Below, piece by piece: positions 9,763-18,216 of a DNA stretch of 64,000 bases (its first letter is position 1; every line of letters starts with the position of its first letter). The notes beneath the pieces were generated by a model that made no database searches, was not told the origin of the DNA, and was given only the letters and a program-made list of their open reading frames with translations. The position numbers were made by a program, and so were the translations under genes. This DNA comes from Actinomycetota bacterium (lineage in GTDB: Bacteria > Actinomycetota > Nitriliruptoria > Nitriliruptorales > Nitriliruptoraceae), in contig JAHWKY010000008.1 of NCBI GenBank assembly GCA_019347575.1, positions 62,001-126,000 of the forward strand, read 5' to 3'.

Positions 9763-9779
9763 GCCTCCTGACAGGAGGC
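9763..9779 (+). promoter_or_regulatory. Hairpin covering the Shine-Dalgarno of the LLM oxidoreductase gene
   Basis: The sequence GCCTCCT-GAC-AGGAGGC forms a perfect 7-bp stem. Its right arm is the AGGAGG ribosome site of the GTG at 9785. It may damp translation, or it may be the end hairpin of the preceding pilin transcript. Confidence 0.55.
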
Positions 9780-9784
9780 ACGGC

Positions 9785-10537
9785 GTGAAGATCGGTGTCC
9801 AGCTCCACCCGCAGCACACGACCATGGACGCGTTGCGGCAGGCCGCACGCGGCTCCGACGCGATGGGTGTCGACAGCATCTGGACGTGGGACCACTTCTA
9901 CCCCCTCTACGGCGACCAGCAAGGGCCGCACTTCGAGGGCTGGACGACGCTGACCGCCTTCGCCGCGGACACCGAGCGCGCCCGCCTGGGGATCCTCGTG
10001 TCGTGCAACAGCTACCGCAACCCCGACCTGCTCACCGACATCGCCAGGACGGCGGACCACGTCTCCGGTGGGCGCGTCATCCTCGGCATCGGCGCGGGCT
10101 GGTTCGAGCAGGACTACGCGGAGTACGGCTACGAGTTCGGTTCTCCCGGCCAGCGCGCCCGTGCGCTGGAGGAGAGCCTGCACCGGATCGCCGCCCGCAA
10201 GGAGCGTCTCAACCCGCCACCGGTCGGCGACCTCCCCATCATGATCGGCGCCAAGGGTGAGAGGGTCATGCTGCGCCTGGTCGCGCAGCACGCGGATCTG
10301 TGGAACACGTTCGGTCCGCCTGACGACTTCGCGGCGAAGAACGCGGTCGTCGATCGCTGGTGCGACGAGGTCGGTCGCGATCCCCGCGCCATCGAACGCA
10401 CCGTCCTGATCAGGGCGGACGAAGGTCCTGGCGTGGTCCAGGCCTACGCTGAAGCGGGGGTGGAGCACCTCATCGTGCAGCGCGGGGCGCCGTTCGACCT
10501 CGTGCCCATCGGGGCGTTCCTGGACGCCGCCCGCTGA
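9785..10537 (+). CDS. LLM-class (luciferase-like) F420-dependent oxidoreductase
   Basis: This 250-residue protein is a luciferase-like monooxygenase fold enzyme of the actinobacterial F420 type. Family features are the start MKIGVQLHPQ, the early WTWDHFYPL motif, TERARLGILVSCNSYRNPDLL, and GGRVILGIGAGWFEQDYAEYGY, which binds the cofactor phosphate. It is shorter than the common 280-330 residues. The region after LPIMIGAKGERVMLRLVAQH reaches the C-terminus quickly. Substrate is unknown. GTG at 9785 follows AGGAGG, which is itself in a hairpin. The next gene is convergent and ends four bases after this stop. Confidence 0.88.
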   Translation: MKIGVQLHPQHTTMDALRQAARGSDAMGVDSIWTWDHFYPLYGDQQGPHFEGWTTLTAFAADTERARLGILVSCNSYRNPDLLTDIARTADHVSGGRVILGIGAGWFEQDYAEYGYEFGSPGQRARALEESLHRIAARKERLNPPPVGDLPIMIGAKGERVMLRLVAQHADLWNTFGPPDDFAAKNAVVDRWCDEVGRDPRAIERTVLIRADEGPGVVQAYAEAGVEHLIVQRGAPFDLVPIGAFLDAAR

Positions 10538-10540
10538 CCG

Positions 10541-11446
10541 TCACGCGGTGTTGTCCCAACCCTCCTCGAGGATGGTGTCGCCGCTGCGCAGGCGGTAGTA
10601 CACCTGCCAGTGGTAGTAGGCCTCGTACGTGACCGGCTCGGCCTGCATCACCGACGCGTACGCCTCGATCGCCGCGACGTAGCGGTCGGAGTGGTTGTAG
10701 GCCCACAGGGCGCCCGCCATGTCCGCAGGCGCCCCGTGCGCCACGAGGTAGCGGGCCGCGGCCCGGATCGCGTCGCGCGGGTCGGTGATGTCGCCCTCGC
10801 CGTACGCCTCCCAGGTCGAGGGCAGGAACTGCATCGGTCCCCGAGCGCCCGCGACCGAGTCACCGCGGATGCGGCCCATCCTCGTCTCGACGAGGTGGAT
10901 CGCCGCGAGGTAGGTCCAGTCGACGCCGAACTCCTCCCCGGCCGCCAGGTAGTGGCTGCGCAGTTCATCCGGCGGTGGCGGCGTGACGATCTCCCACGGC
11001 GGCAGCTCGTCGCGTGGCTCGGTCAGCGCGAACAGCTCGACCGTCGCACGCAGGTTCGCGTCGTAGCTGTCCCCGAGCGCCACGGGCACCCGAGCGGTGA
11101 CGAGCTCGTGCCACTGCGGAGTCAGCGCGAGCTGCCGGTACGCCGCCTGCTGCACGTGCGCCCACCCACGCAGGCGGTCGGTCGGCGTCTCGGGGTCGCG
11201 GATGGCCGCCTCGGCCGCGAGCAGATCGTCCGCGAGCGCCTCCGCCGACGCGTGCTCGGTCGTCGCCCCAGGGGGCGCATCCGGCGTCGGGCTCGGCGAG
11301 GGAGAAGGCGAGGGAGACGGGGACGGCGGGTCGGTGATCGCAACCGTCGGCGACGGCCCGGCCATGGGCTCCGCTCCGTCGTCAGCACACGCCCCGCCCA
11401 CGAGGACGAGCACGGCGACGGTGAGGGACGAGGTCAGACGCGACAT
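10541..11446 (-). CDS. Exported lytic transglycosylase (SLT domain)
   Basis: This protein of about 301 residues has an N-terminal export signal ending near VGGAC, possibly a weak lipobox. A Ser-Pro-rich linker of repeated SP units follows, then a helical region and a lysozyme-like SLT domain. In that domain IHLVETRMGRIRG holds the catalytic Glu, and AGARGPMQFLPSTWEAYG with ALWAYNHSDRYV completes the fold marks. It should cleave peptidoglycan glycan strands at the cell surface. ATG at 11446 begins at the signal peptide. A GTG at 11476 is possible, and neither has a strong ribosome site. It ends convergent with the LLM gene. Confidence 0.86.
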   Translation of the reverse strand: MSRLTSSLTVAVLVLVGGACADDGAEPMAGPSPTVAITDPPSPSPSPSPSPSPTPDAPPGATTEHASAEALADDLLAAEAAIRDPETPTDRLRGWAHVQQAAYRQLALTPQWHELVTARVPVALGDSYDANLRATVELFALTEPRDELPPWEIVTPPPPDELRSHYLAAGEEFGVDWTYLAAIHLVETRMGRIRGDSVAGARGPMQFLPSTWEAYGEGDITDPRDAIRAAARYLVAHGAPADMAGALWAYNHSDRYVAAIEAYASVMQAEPVTYEAYYHWQVYYRLRSGDTILEEGWDNTA

Positions 11447-11515
11447 GCCGACGGAGGGTACGGACGACCCGATCACGCGCGAACCGAGGGAGCGCGACGG
11501 CAGCAGCCGCGCGGA

Positions 11516-12646
11516 TCAGCGCCCCGCCTCGGCCTGCAGCGCCGCCCCGCGCGCCCGCTCGTCGATCGGCTCCCGGATGAACTCCTGCACGACCCGGCGG
11601 CAGACGTCGTCGCGCCACTGGATCGGCGGGCTCTTCATGAAGTAGCTCGACGCGGAGTACACCGGCCCACCGTGACCGCGGTCCTTGGCGATCTTGGCCA
11701 TGCGCAGGGCGTCGATCACCACGCCGGCCGAGTTGGGGGAGTCCCACACCTCGAGCTTGAGCTCGGCGTTGAGCGGCACGTCACCGAAGGCGCGGCCCTC
11801 CAGACGGATGTAGGCCCACTTGCGGTCCGACAGCCACGGCACGTGGTCGGACGGGCCGATGTGGATGTTCTCCTTGGGCAGCTCGTAGCTGAGCTGGCTC
11901 GTGACCGACTGGGTCTTGGAGATCTTCTTGGACGTCAGGCGCTCGCGTTCGAGCATGTTCATGAAGTCCATGTTGCCGCCGAAGTTGAGCTGGTAGGTGC
12001 GATCGACCTGCACACCGCGATCCTCGAACAGCTTGGCGAGGATGCGGTGGACGATGGTCGCGCCGACCTGGCTCTTGATGTCGTCGCCGACGATCGGCAC
12101 GCCGGCCTGCTCGAACCTGGCGGCCCACTCGGGGTCGGACGCGATGAAGACGGGGAGGCAGTTGACGAAGCCGACGCCGGCGTCGATGGCGCACTGGGCG
12201 TAGTACTTCGCCGCTTCCTCGGAACCGACCGGGAGGTAGCAGACGAGCACGTCCGCCTTCGACGCCTTCAGGACGCCGACGACGTCGACCGACTCGTCCG
12301 GAGCCTCCTCGATCACCTCGCGGTAGTACTGGCCCAGACCGTCGAGGGTGCGCCCCCGCTGCACGGTCACGCCGATCGGCGGGACCTCGGCGAACTGGAT
12401 GGTGTTGTTCGGCGGGGCGACGATGGCCTCGGCCAGGTCGCGACCGACCTTCTTGGCGTCGACGTCGAAGGCGGCGACGAACCTGACGTCACCCACGTGG
12501 TAACCGCCCAGCACGGGGTTCATCAGCCCGGGGATCTGCTCATCGGGGTGGATGTCCTTGTAGTACTCCACGCCCTGGACGAGCGAGCTCGCGCAGTTGC
12601 CGACGCCCACGATGGCGACGTTGATCTGCCGCGCGTTCTCGGTCAT
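11516..12646 (-). CDS. ino1: Inositol-1-phosphate synthase
   Basis: This 376-residue NAD-dependent enzyme converts glucose 6-phosphate to myo-inositol 1-phosphate, the first step toward phosphatidylinositol and mycothiol-type thiols in actinobacteria. The N-terminal nucleotide site is [18 protein letters not shown]. Typical later motifs are [35 protein letters not shown] and [13 protein letters not shown]. It is the short mycobacterial/archaeal-like class. ATG at 12646 was chosen over 12685 because GGAG lies at proper spacing. It lies just downstream of a padR gene, the same arrangement as in mycobacteria, which suggests regulation by that repressor. Confidence 0.94.
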   Translation of the reverse strand: MTENARQINVAIVGVGNCASSLVQGVEYYKDIHPDEQIPGLMNPVLGGYHVGDVRFVAAFDVDAKKVGRDLAEAIVAPPNNTIQFAEVPPIGVTVQRGRTLDGLGQYYREVIEEAPDESVDVVGVLKASKADVLVCYLPVGSEEAAKYYAQCAIDAGVGFVNCLPVFIASDPEWAARFEQAGVPIVGDDIKSQVGATIVHRILAKLFEDRGVQVDRTYQLNFGGNMDFMNMLERERLTSKKISKTQSVTSQLSYELPKENIHIGPSDHVPWLSDRKWAYIRLEGRAFGDVPLNAELKLEVWDSPNSAGVVIDALRMAKIAKDRGHGGPVYSASSYFMKSPPIQWRDDVCRRVVQEFIREPIDERARGAALQAEAGR

Positions 12647-12656
12647 GGGTCCACTC

Positions 12657-13292
12657 CTACGGTCGTGTCCGGGCGGTCGCGCCATCCACGCGCCGCGGTG
12701 ACGGTGACTTGGCCGGTGCCGGGTCCTCGTCGGGCTGTTCGGTCTCGGGACTCACCGCGTCGTCCTCGGCGCCGGTGAGCTGACGGCGTTCCGCGGCGAT
12801 GAGGTCGTCGAGCCAGGCGATGTCGGCCGCCGTGGCGTCGATGCCGTGCTGGAGCAGCGACATCGTGTAGCTGTCGACGTGACCCGGGGCCTCGTCGAGC
12901 GAGGCCTTGAGGTCGGCCAGCTTGTCGTGCAGGTAGGCCTTGCGACGCTCCAGCAGGCGGATGCGCACCTGGGGGGTGAGGTAGCGGAAGAACGCGAGAC
13001 GGAGGGGGAACTTCTCCTCCTCCCACGTGGTCGCGGCGCGGTCCTCGATGAGGTCGAGGAAGTCCTGCTCCCCGCGCTGGGTGATGCGGTAGATCTTGCG
13101 TCGTCGTGCGGTGCTGCGATCGTCGAACAGCACCTCGACCGCGCCCCGCTTGGCGAGCCGCTTCAGGGTCGGGTACAGCGATCCGAACGAGACCTGCCAG
13201 AAGCTGCCCAGCTTGGCGCTGAGCTCCTTGCGGAGCTCGTAGCCGTGCATGGGCCGCTCCTTGAGCAGACCGAGGATCGCCAGTTCGAGCAC
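12657..13292 (-). CDS. PadR-family transcriptional regulator
   Basis: This 211-residue protein has the PadR winged helix at residues 1-85, beginning [20 protein letters not shown] and containing [20 protein letters not shown] helical C-terminal dimerisation domain (Vir-type) and an acidic, Pro-rich tail of about 45 residues follow. It ends ten bases before ino1, so they are likely one transcript and the protein probably controls ino1 and itself. The intergenic DNA upstream holds two abutting TATCG-N3-CGATA palindromes (13346-13371), the natural candidate operator. GTG at 13292 is the start. Confidence 0.92.
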   Translation of the reverse strand: MLELAILGLLKERPMHGYELRKELSAKLGSFWQVSFGSLYPTLKRLAKRGAVEVLFDDRSTARRRKIYRITQRGEQDFLDLIEDRAATTWEEEKFPLRLAFFRYLTPQVRIRLLERRKAYLHDKLADLKASLDEAPGHVDSYTMSLLQHGIDATAADIAWLDDLIAAERRQLTGAEDDAVSPETEQPDEDPAPAKSPSPRRVDGATARTRP

Positions 13293-13345
13293 GAGGCAGC
13301 TTCCTGTTACCGTTCGCGTGGATCGCGGCGGGTAGCGCGGCGATG

Positions 13346-13371
13346 TATCGGGGCGATATATCGTGACGATA
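13346..13371. promoter_or_regulatory. Candidate operator: two abutting 13-bp palindromes
   Basis: TATCGGGGCGATA (13346-13358) is followed with no gap by TATCGTGACGATA (13359-13371). Both are TATCG-N3-CGATA. They lie in the 89-base space between the divergent padR and histidine kinase genes, 54 bases upstream of the padR start. Dyads of this type in front of a padR gene are commonly autoregulatory sites. That this PadR binds here is inference. Confidence 0.7.
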
Positions 13372-13381
13372 CGTTACCCGG

Positions 13382-14239
13382 GTGGTCCCCCTCCGGCAAG
13401 CACGCGCGCGGACGAAGACGGATGGCGATGACCCTGCCGCCACGCGCACGAGCGTCCCTGTGACCGAGGACGACCGCGACCTCGCTCGGGCGATGTACGA
13501 GCTCGAACGGCTCACCGATCGACTCCGCGAGCGCAACGCCGAGTTGGAGCAGTTCGCCTCGGTCGTCGCGCACGACCTGAAGTCGCCGCTGTCGTCGATC
13601 CGGGGTCTCGCCGAGACCCTCCAGGCCCGTGCCGAGGACCTGAGCGAGGCAGAGGCGGACATGCTCGGACGCATCGTCCGCGCCGCCGATCGGATGCGCG
13701 CCCTCATCGACGACCTGCTCGTCCTCGCGCGGGCCGGTGGTGGCGACCTCGACCTCGAGCAGGTCGACCTGGCTGAGGTGGCCGCCGACGTGATCAGCGA
13801 CCTCGGCGAGTCGCTCGACGTGGCCGGTGGAGAGGTCATCGTCCACGAGCTGCCGACGGTCGAGGCGTCTCCCACCCTGATGCGCCAGCTGCTGCTCAAC
13901 CTCGTCGGCAACTCGATCAAGTACCGCCGCCCCGACGCTCCCCCACGCGTCGAGATCGCCGCCGAACCAGCGCCGCCGCCCCTCTACGCCGACCCCGACG
14001 GCGGCTGGTGGCGCATCGCGGTCCGCGACAACGGTCGCGGCTTCTCGCAGGACGACGTGGACCGCCTGTTCGTCGCGTTCGACCGGCTCGGACAGGTCGA
14101 CGTGTCGGGCACCGGGGTCGGCCTGCCCATCTGCAAGCGCATCGTCGAGCGCCACGGCGGCGACATCTCTGCCGAGGGAACGCCCGGCGCGGGCGCGGCC
14201 TTCACGATCCTGCTGCCGGAGCGCCAACCGGAGCGGTGA
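13382..14239 (+). CDS. Soluble sensor histidine kinase
   Basis: This protein of about 285 residues has a coiled-coil lead-in (DRDLARAMYELERLTDRLRERNAELEQF) and then HisKA with phospho-acceptor His in VVAHDLKSPLSSIRG. The HATPase domain shows the N box LLLNLVGNSIKYR, the G1 box VRDNGRGF, an F box and the G2 box GTGVGLPICKRIVERHGG. It resembles the kinase half of phytochrome-type and PAS-type kinases but has no input domain and no membrane helix. No response regulator is adjacent. Start is uncertain: GTG at 13382 or GTG at 13460, neither with a clear ribosome site. The 3' end overlaps the convergent lipoprotein gene by 38 bases. Confidence 0.88.
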   Translation: MVPLRQARARTKTDGDDPAATRTSVPVTEDDRDLARAMYELERLTDRLRERNAELEQFASVVAHDLKSPLSSIRGLAETLQARAEDLSEAEADMLGRIVRAADRMRALIDDLLVLARAGGGDLDLEQVDLAEVAADVISDLGESLDVAGGEVIVHELPTVEASPTLMRQLLLNLVGNSIKYRRPDAPPRVEIAAEPAPPPLYADPDGGWWRIAVRDNGRGFSQDDVDRLFVAFDRLGQVDVSGTGVGLPICKRIVERHGGDISAEGTPGAGAAFTILLPERQPER

Positions 14240-14729
14240 CGGCGGGGCGTGGTGGCACGGTGGGACCGTCCGGCTCGTCGGGACCGACCGTCGCGGCGAA
14301 CTCCGACCCCGTGGCGCAGATGACCCGCACCACGATGTACATCCGGTGGGTGCCGTCGGCGAGCAGCGCCTCGGCCTCGAAGCCCTCGTCCTCGAGGAGC
14401 AGCAGCTCGACGCCGGCTTCGGTGGCGTAGTGCTCGCGCGCCTCGATGGGCGTCATGGCCAGGAAGCCGTCGACCTGCGTGAGGGGACCACTGTGGTGGA
14501 CGGCGGTCGGGTACGCGCTGTCGGGGAGCCGCAGACCGTCGACGTCGCGGACATCGATCGGCTCGGGAGGGTCGGTGCAGGGGGCGAGGATGCTGTAGTC
14601 GATCGGCTGAGGTGACGGGGCGGCGCGGGGCTCGTCGCCACCGCAGGCGCCGAGGAGGCTGCCGGCGAGCAGGAAACCGGCAGCCCCGAGTCGAAACCCT
14701 CTCGTGAGCACATCCACCGAGGGGAGCAT
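14202..14729 (-). CDS. Lipoprotein of unknown function
   Basis: This protein of about 175 residues has a signal peptide and lipobox LLAGSLLGAC followed by GGDEP, so it should be anchored outside the membrane by a diacylglycerol cysteine. The mature part is a compact domain with YSILAPCTDPPEPIDV and HYATEAGVELLLLEDEGFEAEALLADG. I do not recognise a family. The ATG at 14729 lies nearly back to back with the start of the divergent secreted protein at 14733. Its last 38 bases overlap the histidine kinase gene on the other strand. Confidence 0.75.
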   Translation of the reverse strand: MLPSVDVLTRGFRLGAAGFLLAGSLLGACGGDEPRAAPSPQPIDYSILAPCTDPPEPIDVRDVDGLRLPDSAYPTAVHHSGPLTQVDGFLAMTPIEAREHYATEAGVELLLLEDEGFEAEALLADGTHRMYIVVRVICATGSEFAATVGPDEPDGPTVPPRPAVTAPVGAPAAGS

Positions 14730-14732
14730 CGC

Positions 14733-16073
14733 ATGCGCCGCTGGCTCGTTCCGACCGTCGTCCTCGCACTCGCCGCGAGCGCCCTGGCCGCCATCGACGC
14801 TCACCACGCTGACGACATCGGCCTCCCCGCCAAGATCGTCGACCTGACGCCGGACATCGTGCGGGTCAGCGAGTACGCGACCACCGACTTCACGCCGGAG
14901 GACGGTCCGGTCGACACCACCACCCAGTGGCGCGTCACGACCGGCACCGGCAACGCGGCGGAGTCGTGGGTCACCACCACGCCGGAGGGACGCATCTACG
15001 ACCTCGGCGGCCGCTACCTCAACTACTCCGACGATGACGGTCAGACGTGGAAGTCGGTGCAGCCGCAGGACCCGCTGATCAACGGCGAGGGCTCGGTGGT
15101 GGTCGCCCCCAACGGCGACATCCTCGGCGTGACGTGGGACCCCTACGCCGGCGACCGGGTGTGGACCTACAAGTACAGCAAGGCCGAGGACGCGTGGTAC
15201 TACTCACAGAACGTCTTCCACACCCCCTTCTGGGACCGTCCCGGCATCGACGTCGTACCCGGCGAGTTCACCGACCCCCTGGGCAACACCTCGCCGTACA
15301 TCGTCTTCATCAACGGCTTCCCGCACAACATCTGGCACTACAGCTACGACGGTCTGAACTACCCCTACACGACCGAGCTGAACGTCGACCGTCGCAACAA
15401 CCAGGACGCACCGGTCAACGAGTGGCTCGACATCGAGCCCGATCCGTCATACGACTGGATCCAGCCCAACACCTACTTCGCGTTCGCCGCGCTCGGCGAC
15501 GGCGATGCCGTGATGGGATCGCTGTACTGGGAGAGCGACGACATGTCGTGGCACCCCTTCACCCTCGGCGACGGCTCGTCGTTGCCCAACGGCGGCCGGA
15601 TCCAGACCGACTCGCTGGGCCGGCTCCACACCACGGTGCGGGTGGCGGACGGCTTCGAGTACCGCGTGTCCGACGATGGCGGCCGCACGTGGAAGGCGAC
15701 GTTCGCCGGTACCGGCAGCCCCGGCGACTTCCGTGCCAACGCCGAGGTCGGCGTCGCGGCGGTGTGGGCGCTGGAGGGCACCCAGGATCTGCTCTACAAG
15801 TTCGACATCAGCGGCGATGCGCCGGTGCTGACCCACCGCCACGTGATCGGCCGCGGTGACGACTCGAGGACCGGCGGCATCGGCTTCTACGGGCTCACCG
15901 GCGGTCACCGCTACGACTTCCCCAGCGTGGGCATCCTCCCCGACGGGCGTGCGGTGCTGTCGTTCATGGACACCAGCACGACGATGTCGTTCCCGACGCT
16001 GGGCACGCACGTGGTGTCACCGGGTCTGGCGATCGAGCTGCCGGCCCCCGAGGCGCCTACGACGAGCGGCTAA
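14733..16073 (+). CDS. Secreted BNR/sialidase-like beta-propeller protein
   Basis: This 446-residue protein has a signal peptide (RRWLVPTVVLALAASALAA) and a body rich in Trp, Tyr and Asp with Asp-box type turns. The clearest are YSDDDGQTWKSV near residue 98 and VSDDGGRTWKATF further on. Such boxes mark sialidase-like propellers. The catalytic Arg triad of true sialidases cannot be identified, so a glycan-binding or other exported role is as likely. The ATG follows GGGGAG. Its stop overlaps the stop of the convergent phosphatase gene by four bases. Confidence 0.75.
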   Translation: MRRWLVPTVVLALAASALAAIDAHHADDIGLPAKIVDLTPDIVRVSEYATTDFTPEDGPVDTTTQWRVTTGTGNAAESWVTTTPEGRIYDLGGRYLNYSDDDGQTWKSVQPQDPLINGEGSVVVAPNGDILGVTWDPYAGDRVWTYKYSKAEDAWYYSQNVFHTPFWDRPGIDVVPGEFTDPLGNTSPYIVFINGFPHNIWHYSYDGLNYPYTTELNVDRRNNQDAPVNEWLDIEPDPSYDWIQPNTYFAFAALGDGDAVMGSLYWESDDMSWHPFTLGDGSSLPNGGRIQTDSLGRLHTTVRVADGFEYRVSDDGGRTWKATFAGTGSPGDFRANAEVGVAAVWALEGTQDLLYKFDISGDAPVLTHRHVIGRGDDSRTGGIGFYGLTGGHRYDFPSVGILPDGRAVLSFMDTSTTMSFPTLGTHVVSPGLAIELPAPEAPTTSG

Positions 16074-18175
16074 GCGCCACCGTACTTCCGCTGCCGAGAG
16101 CTGAGCGCCGCCGCCCCGAGCGTCGCCGCGATCCCGAGCGCCGTGCCGGCACCGGTCGTTGGCAGATCGGGAGTATCGGTCGGCGCACCGGATGCGTCGT
16201 CGTCGGGGCGCCCGCCGCCGCTCACGGATCCGTCGCTGGTGAGCGTGCGCGACCACGCCACCGATCCGTCCCCCCGCAGCAGCTCGATGGCCAGGCTCGG
16301 CGCCCCGCCGAGATCGCCGCTGCGGAACCAACCGAGGTAGCTCTCCCCGGCTTCCTCGAACAGCACCCCGTCCCCACCGACGGGTGGGTGCCAGCCCGGC
16401 GGGGGCGGGATCGCCAGTGGGCACGGTCGCAGCTCGAGGACGCCGCGAGACTCCACGACCGCGGCGGAGTGCGAGTCGCCCGTCACGAACACGACCGCTC
16501 CCTCCACCGCGGCGGCGATGTGGTCGAGCACCACCTCACGCTCGGCGGTGAAGGCGCTGCCCCAGCAGGTCTCGTCGTTCGCCGGGTGGAAGACCGGGTT
16601 GGGCGAGCACACGATCTTGAACGGCGCGTCGCTCGTGGCGAGCCCGTCGAGCAGCCACGAGAGCTGGTCGCGCCCGATCAGCGACTTACCGGGCTCGTCC
16701 GGCGCCTCGGGGTCGTGCTTGTAGCGGCGTTGGTCGAGCATCCACGTGTGCACGTAACCGGCCGCGAAATCGTAGTAGGGGTCGGCGGTCACGATGTGCT
16801 CGTAGGGGAGGATGCCGAAGTCGGCCAGGTCGGCTGCGGCGGAGTCATCGACGCCGTAGTCGTGGTCGTCGCGGGTGATCGCGAAGCAGCAGCGATCGAC
16901 GATCGGGGCCAGGACTCCGGCGTCGAGGAACTCGCGCCAGATCCCCGCGTAGCCGGACACGGTCTGGCTCAGCGACCCGTGGCTGTCGGGGTAGTTGAGG
17001 TCGCCCTCCCACACGAACACGTCCGGACCGAGGTCGGCGAGGAGCGAGAACGGGTTGGCGCCGACGGTGTTGAACTCGTACGCGCACGAGGCGATCGCCA
17101 GCGTCCACGGCGTGCCGTCGTCGATGCCGGGGAGCGCACGGAAGCGTCGGACGGGTCCGGGGCTGGTGCCGGCGGCGCTCCGGAACACGGGGCGCCAGAA
17201 CACCTCTCCGGCTCCGGCTGGTGTGCTGACCGAGGACAGCAGCGTCAGGAACTCGTTCGTCGGGACGAACACGCTCCTCGTCGCACCCGTCAGGTCCGGC
17301 GACGCTGCCACCTCGATCGCGATCTCGGCGGGCACGTCGGCGACCACCGACACCCGCGCCCCGCCGTCCGCCGGCGCCCCGGTCCGCACCGCCACGGCGG
17401 AGGGGACCGTGGGCTGGGGCTGCTCGGCCGAGCTCACCGACCAGGCGTCGACGTGCGCGACGCTGACCTGGCGGTACTCGGCCTCGGTCAGACCGGCGAG
17501 CGGGGTGGTGTTGACGAGGCGACCGCTGCCGAACATCGGGGGTGCATCCGGACCGCTGAGGAAGCCGGTGTCGGACGTCGCCAGGACGCCGGGATCGCCC
17601 CCGACCTGCAGCTGCGGGGTGCGGTCGTCGCCCTCGGCGATCGCACTCAGGCCGTCCGCATCCGTGACGGTCGCGACCACGCGGGTCGGATCCGCACCGG
17701 TGACCTCGAGCGACACCGTCAGCGGGGTGCGCAGCACGGGCGCGGGCGCCGAGGCGATCACGGTCTCGCCGTCACGCGTGCGCGCCACCGCGCTGATCGT
17801 CCCGGTCGAGGTGTCCACGATCGCGGCGAGGTGCGTGCGGGGCGCCACGCGTCGTGCCACCACTCCCGCGGCCAGGCCGAGGCGACTGAAGTTCGCGACG
17901 ACGACCGCGTCGAGGACGCGGTGGTCGGCGAGGAAGGCCACGTGACGTTCGTCGGCGGGGTAGATGTCGGTCGCGGCTTCGAAGACGCCGATCCCGCTCG
18001 CGACGCGGAGGTTCGCGACGCCGTCGATGAACCAGCCGTCGCCCCAGCCTTCGCGATCGACGTCGAAGCCCTCGGTCGCGTCGACGACGACCGCACCGAC
18101 CGGCCCGGGGTGGAGCAGCGATGCGGCACCACCGACGATGCTGGCTCGCAGGAAGCTCCGGCGCGTCAGACGCAT
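16070..18175 (-). CDS. Tat-exported PhoD-like phosphatase with LPxTG tail
   Basis: This protein of about 701 residues starts with a twin-arginine signal (LTRRSFLRASIVGG). A beta-rich N-terminal half leads to a C-terminal PhoD-like metallophosphatase domain. The metal and catalytic motifs visible are WEGDLNYPDS, ITRDDHDYGVDD and VFVTGDSHSAAVVE. It should hydrolyse phosphate esters outside the cell. The C-terminus has LPTTG, a hydrophobic stretch and the basic tail SSRQRKYGG, a sortase-type wall anchor, preceded by an Asp/Pro linker. ATG at 18175 starts at the Tat signal; a longer frame to 18214 adds residues that do not fit it. Confidence 0.86.
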   Translation of the reverse strand: MRLTRRSFLRASIVGGAASLLHPGPVGAVVVDATEGFDVDREGWGDGWFIDGVANLRVASGIGVFEAATDIYPADERHVAFLADHRVLDAVVVANFSRLGLAAGVVARRVAPRTHLAAIVDTSTGTISAVARTRDGETVIASAPAPVLRTPLTVSLEVTGADPTRVVATVTDADGLSAIAEGDDRTPQLQVGGDPGVLATSDTGFLSGPDAPPMFGSGRLVNTTPLAGLTEAEYRQVSVAHVDAWSVSSAEQPQPTVPSAVAVRTGAPADGGARVSVVADVPAEIAIEVAASPDLTGATRSVFVPTNEFLTLLSSVSTPAGAGEVFWRPVFRSAAGTSPGPVRRFRALPGIDDGTPWTLAIASCAYEFNTVGANPFSLLADLGPDVFVWEGDLNYPDSHGSLSQTVSGYAGIWREFLDAGVLAPIVDRCCFAITRDDHDYGVDDSAAADLADFGILPYEHIVTADPYYDFAAGYVHTWMLDQRRYKHDPEAPDEPGKSLIGRDQLSWLLDGLATSDAPFKIVCSPNPVFHPANDETCWGSAFTAEREVVLDHIAAAVEGAVVFVTGDSHSAAVVESRGVLELRPCPLAIPPPPGWHPPVGGDGVLFEEAGESYLGWFRSGDLGGAPSLAIELLRGDGSVAWSRTLTSDGSVSGGGRPDDDASGAPTDTPDLPTTGAGTALGIAATLGAAALSSRQRKYGGA

Positions 18176-18216
18176 CCCCGTCCCCTCTCGACGAGGGCAC
18201 GCTAACCAAAGCACGG

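Noticed and set aside
10610-12778. 722-residue open frame on the plus strand
   Set aside because: It is antisense to the transglycosylase and ino1 genes and shows no recognisable domain.
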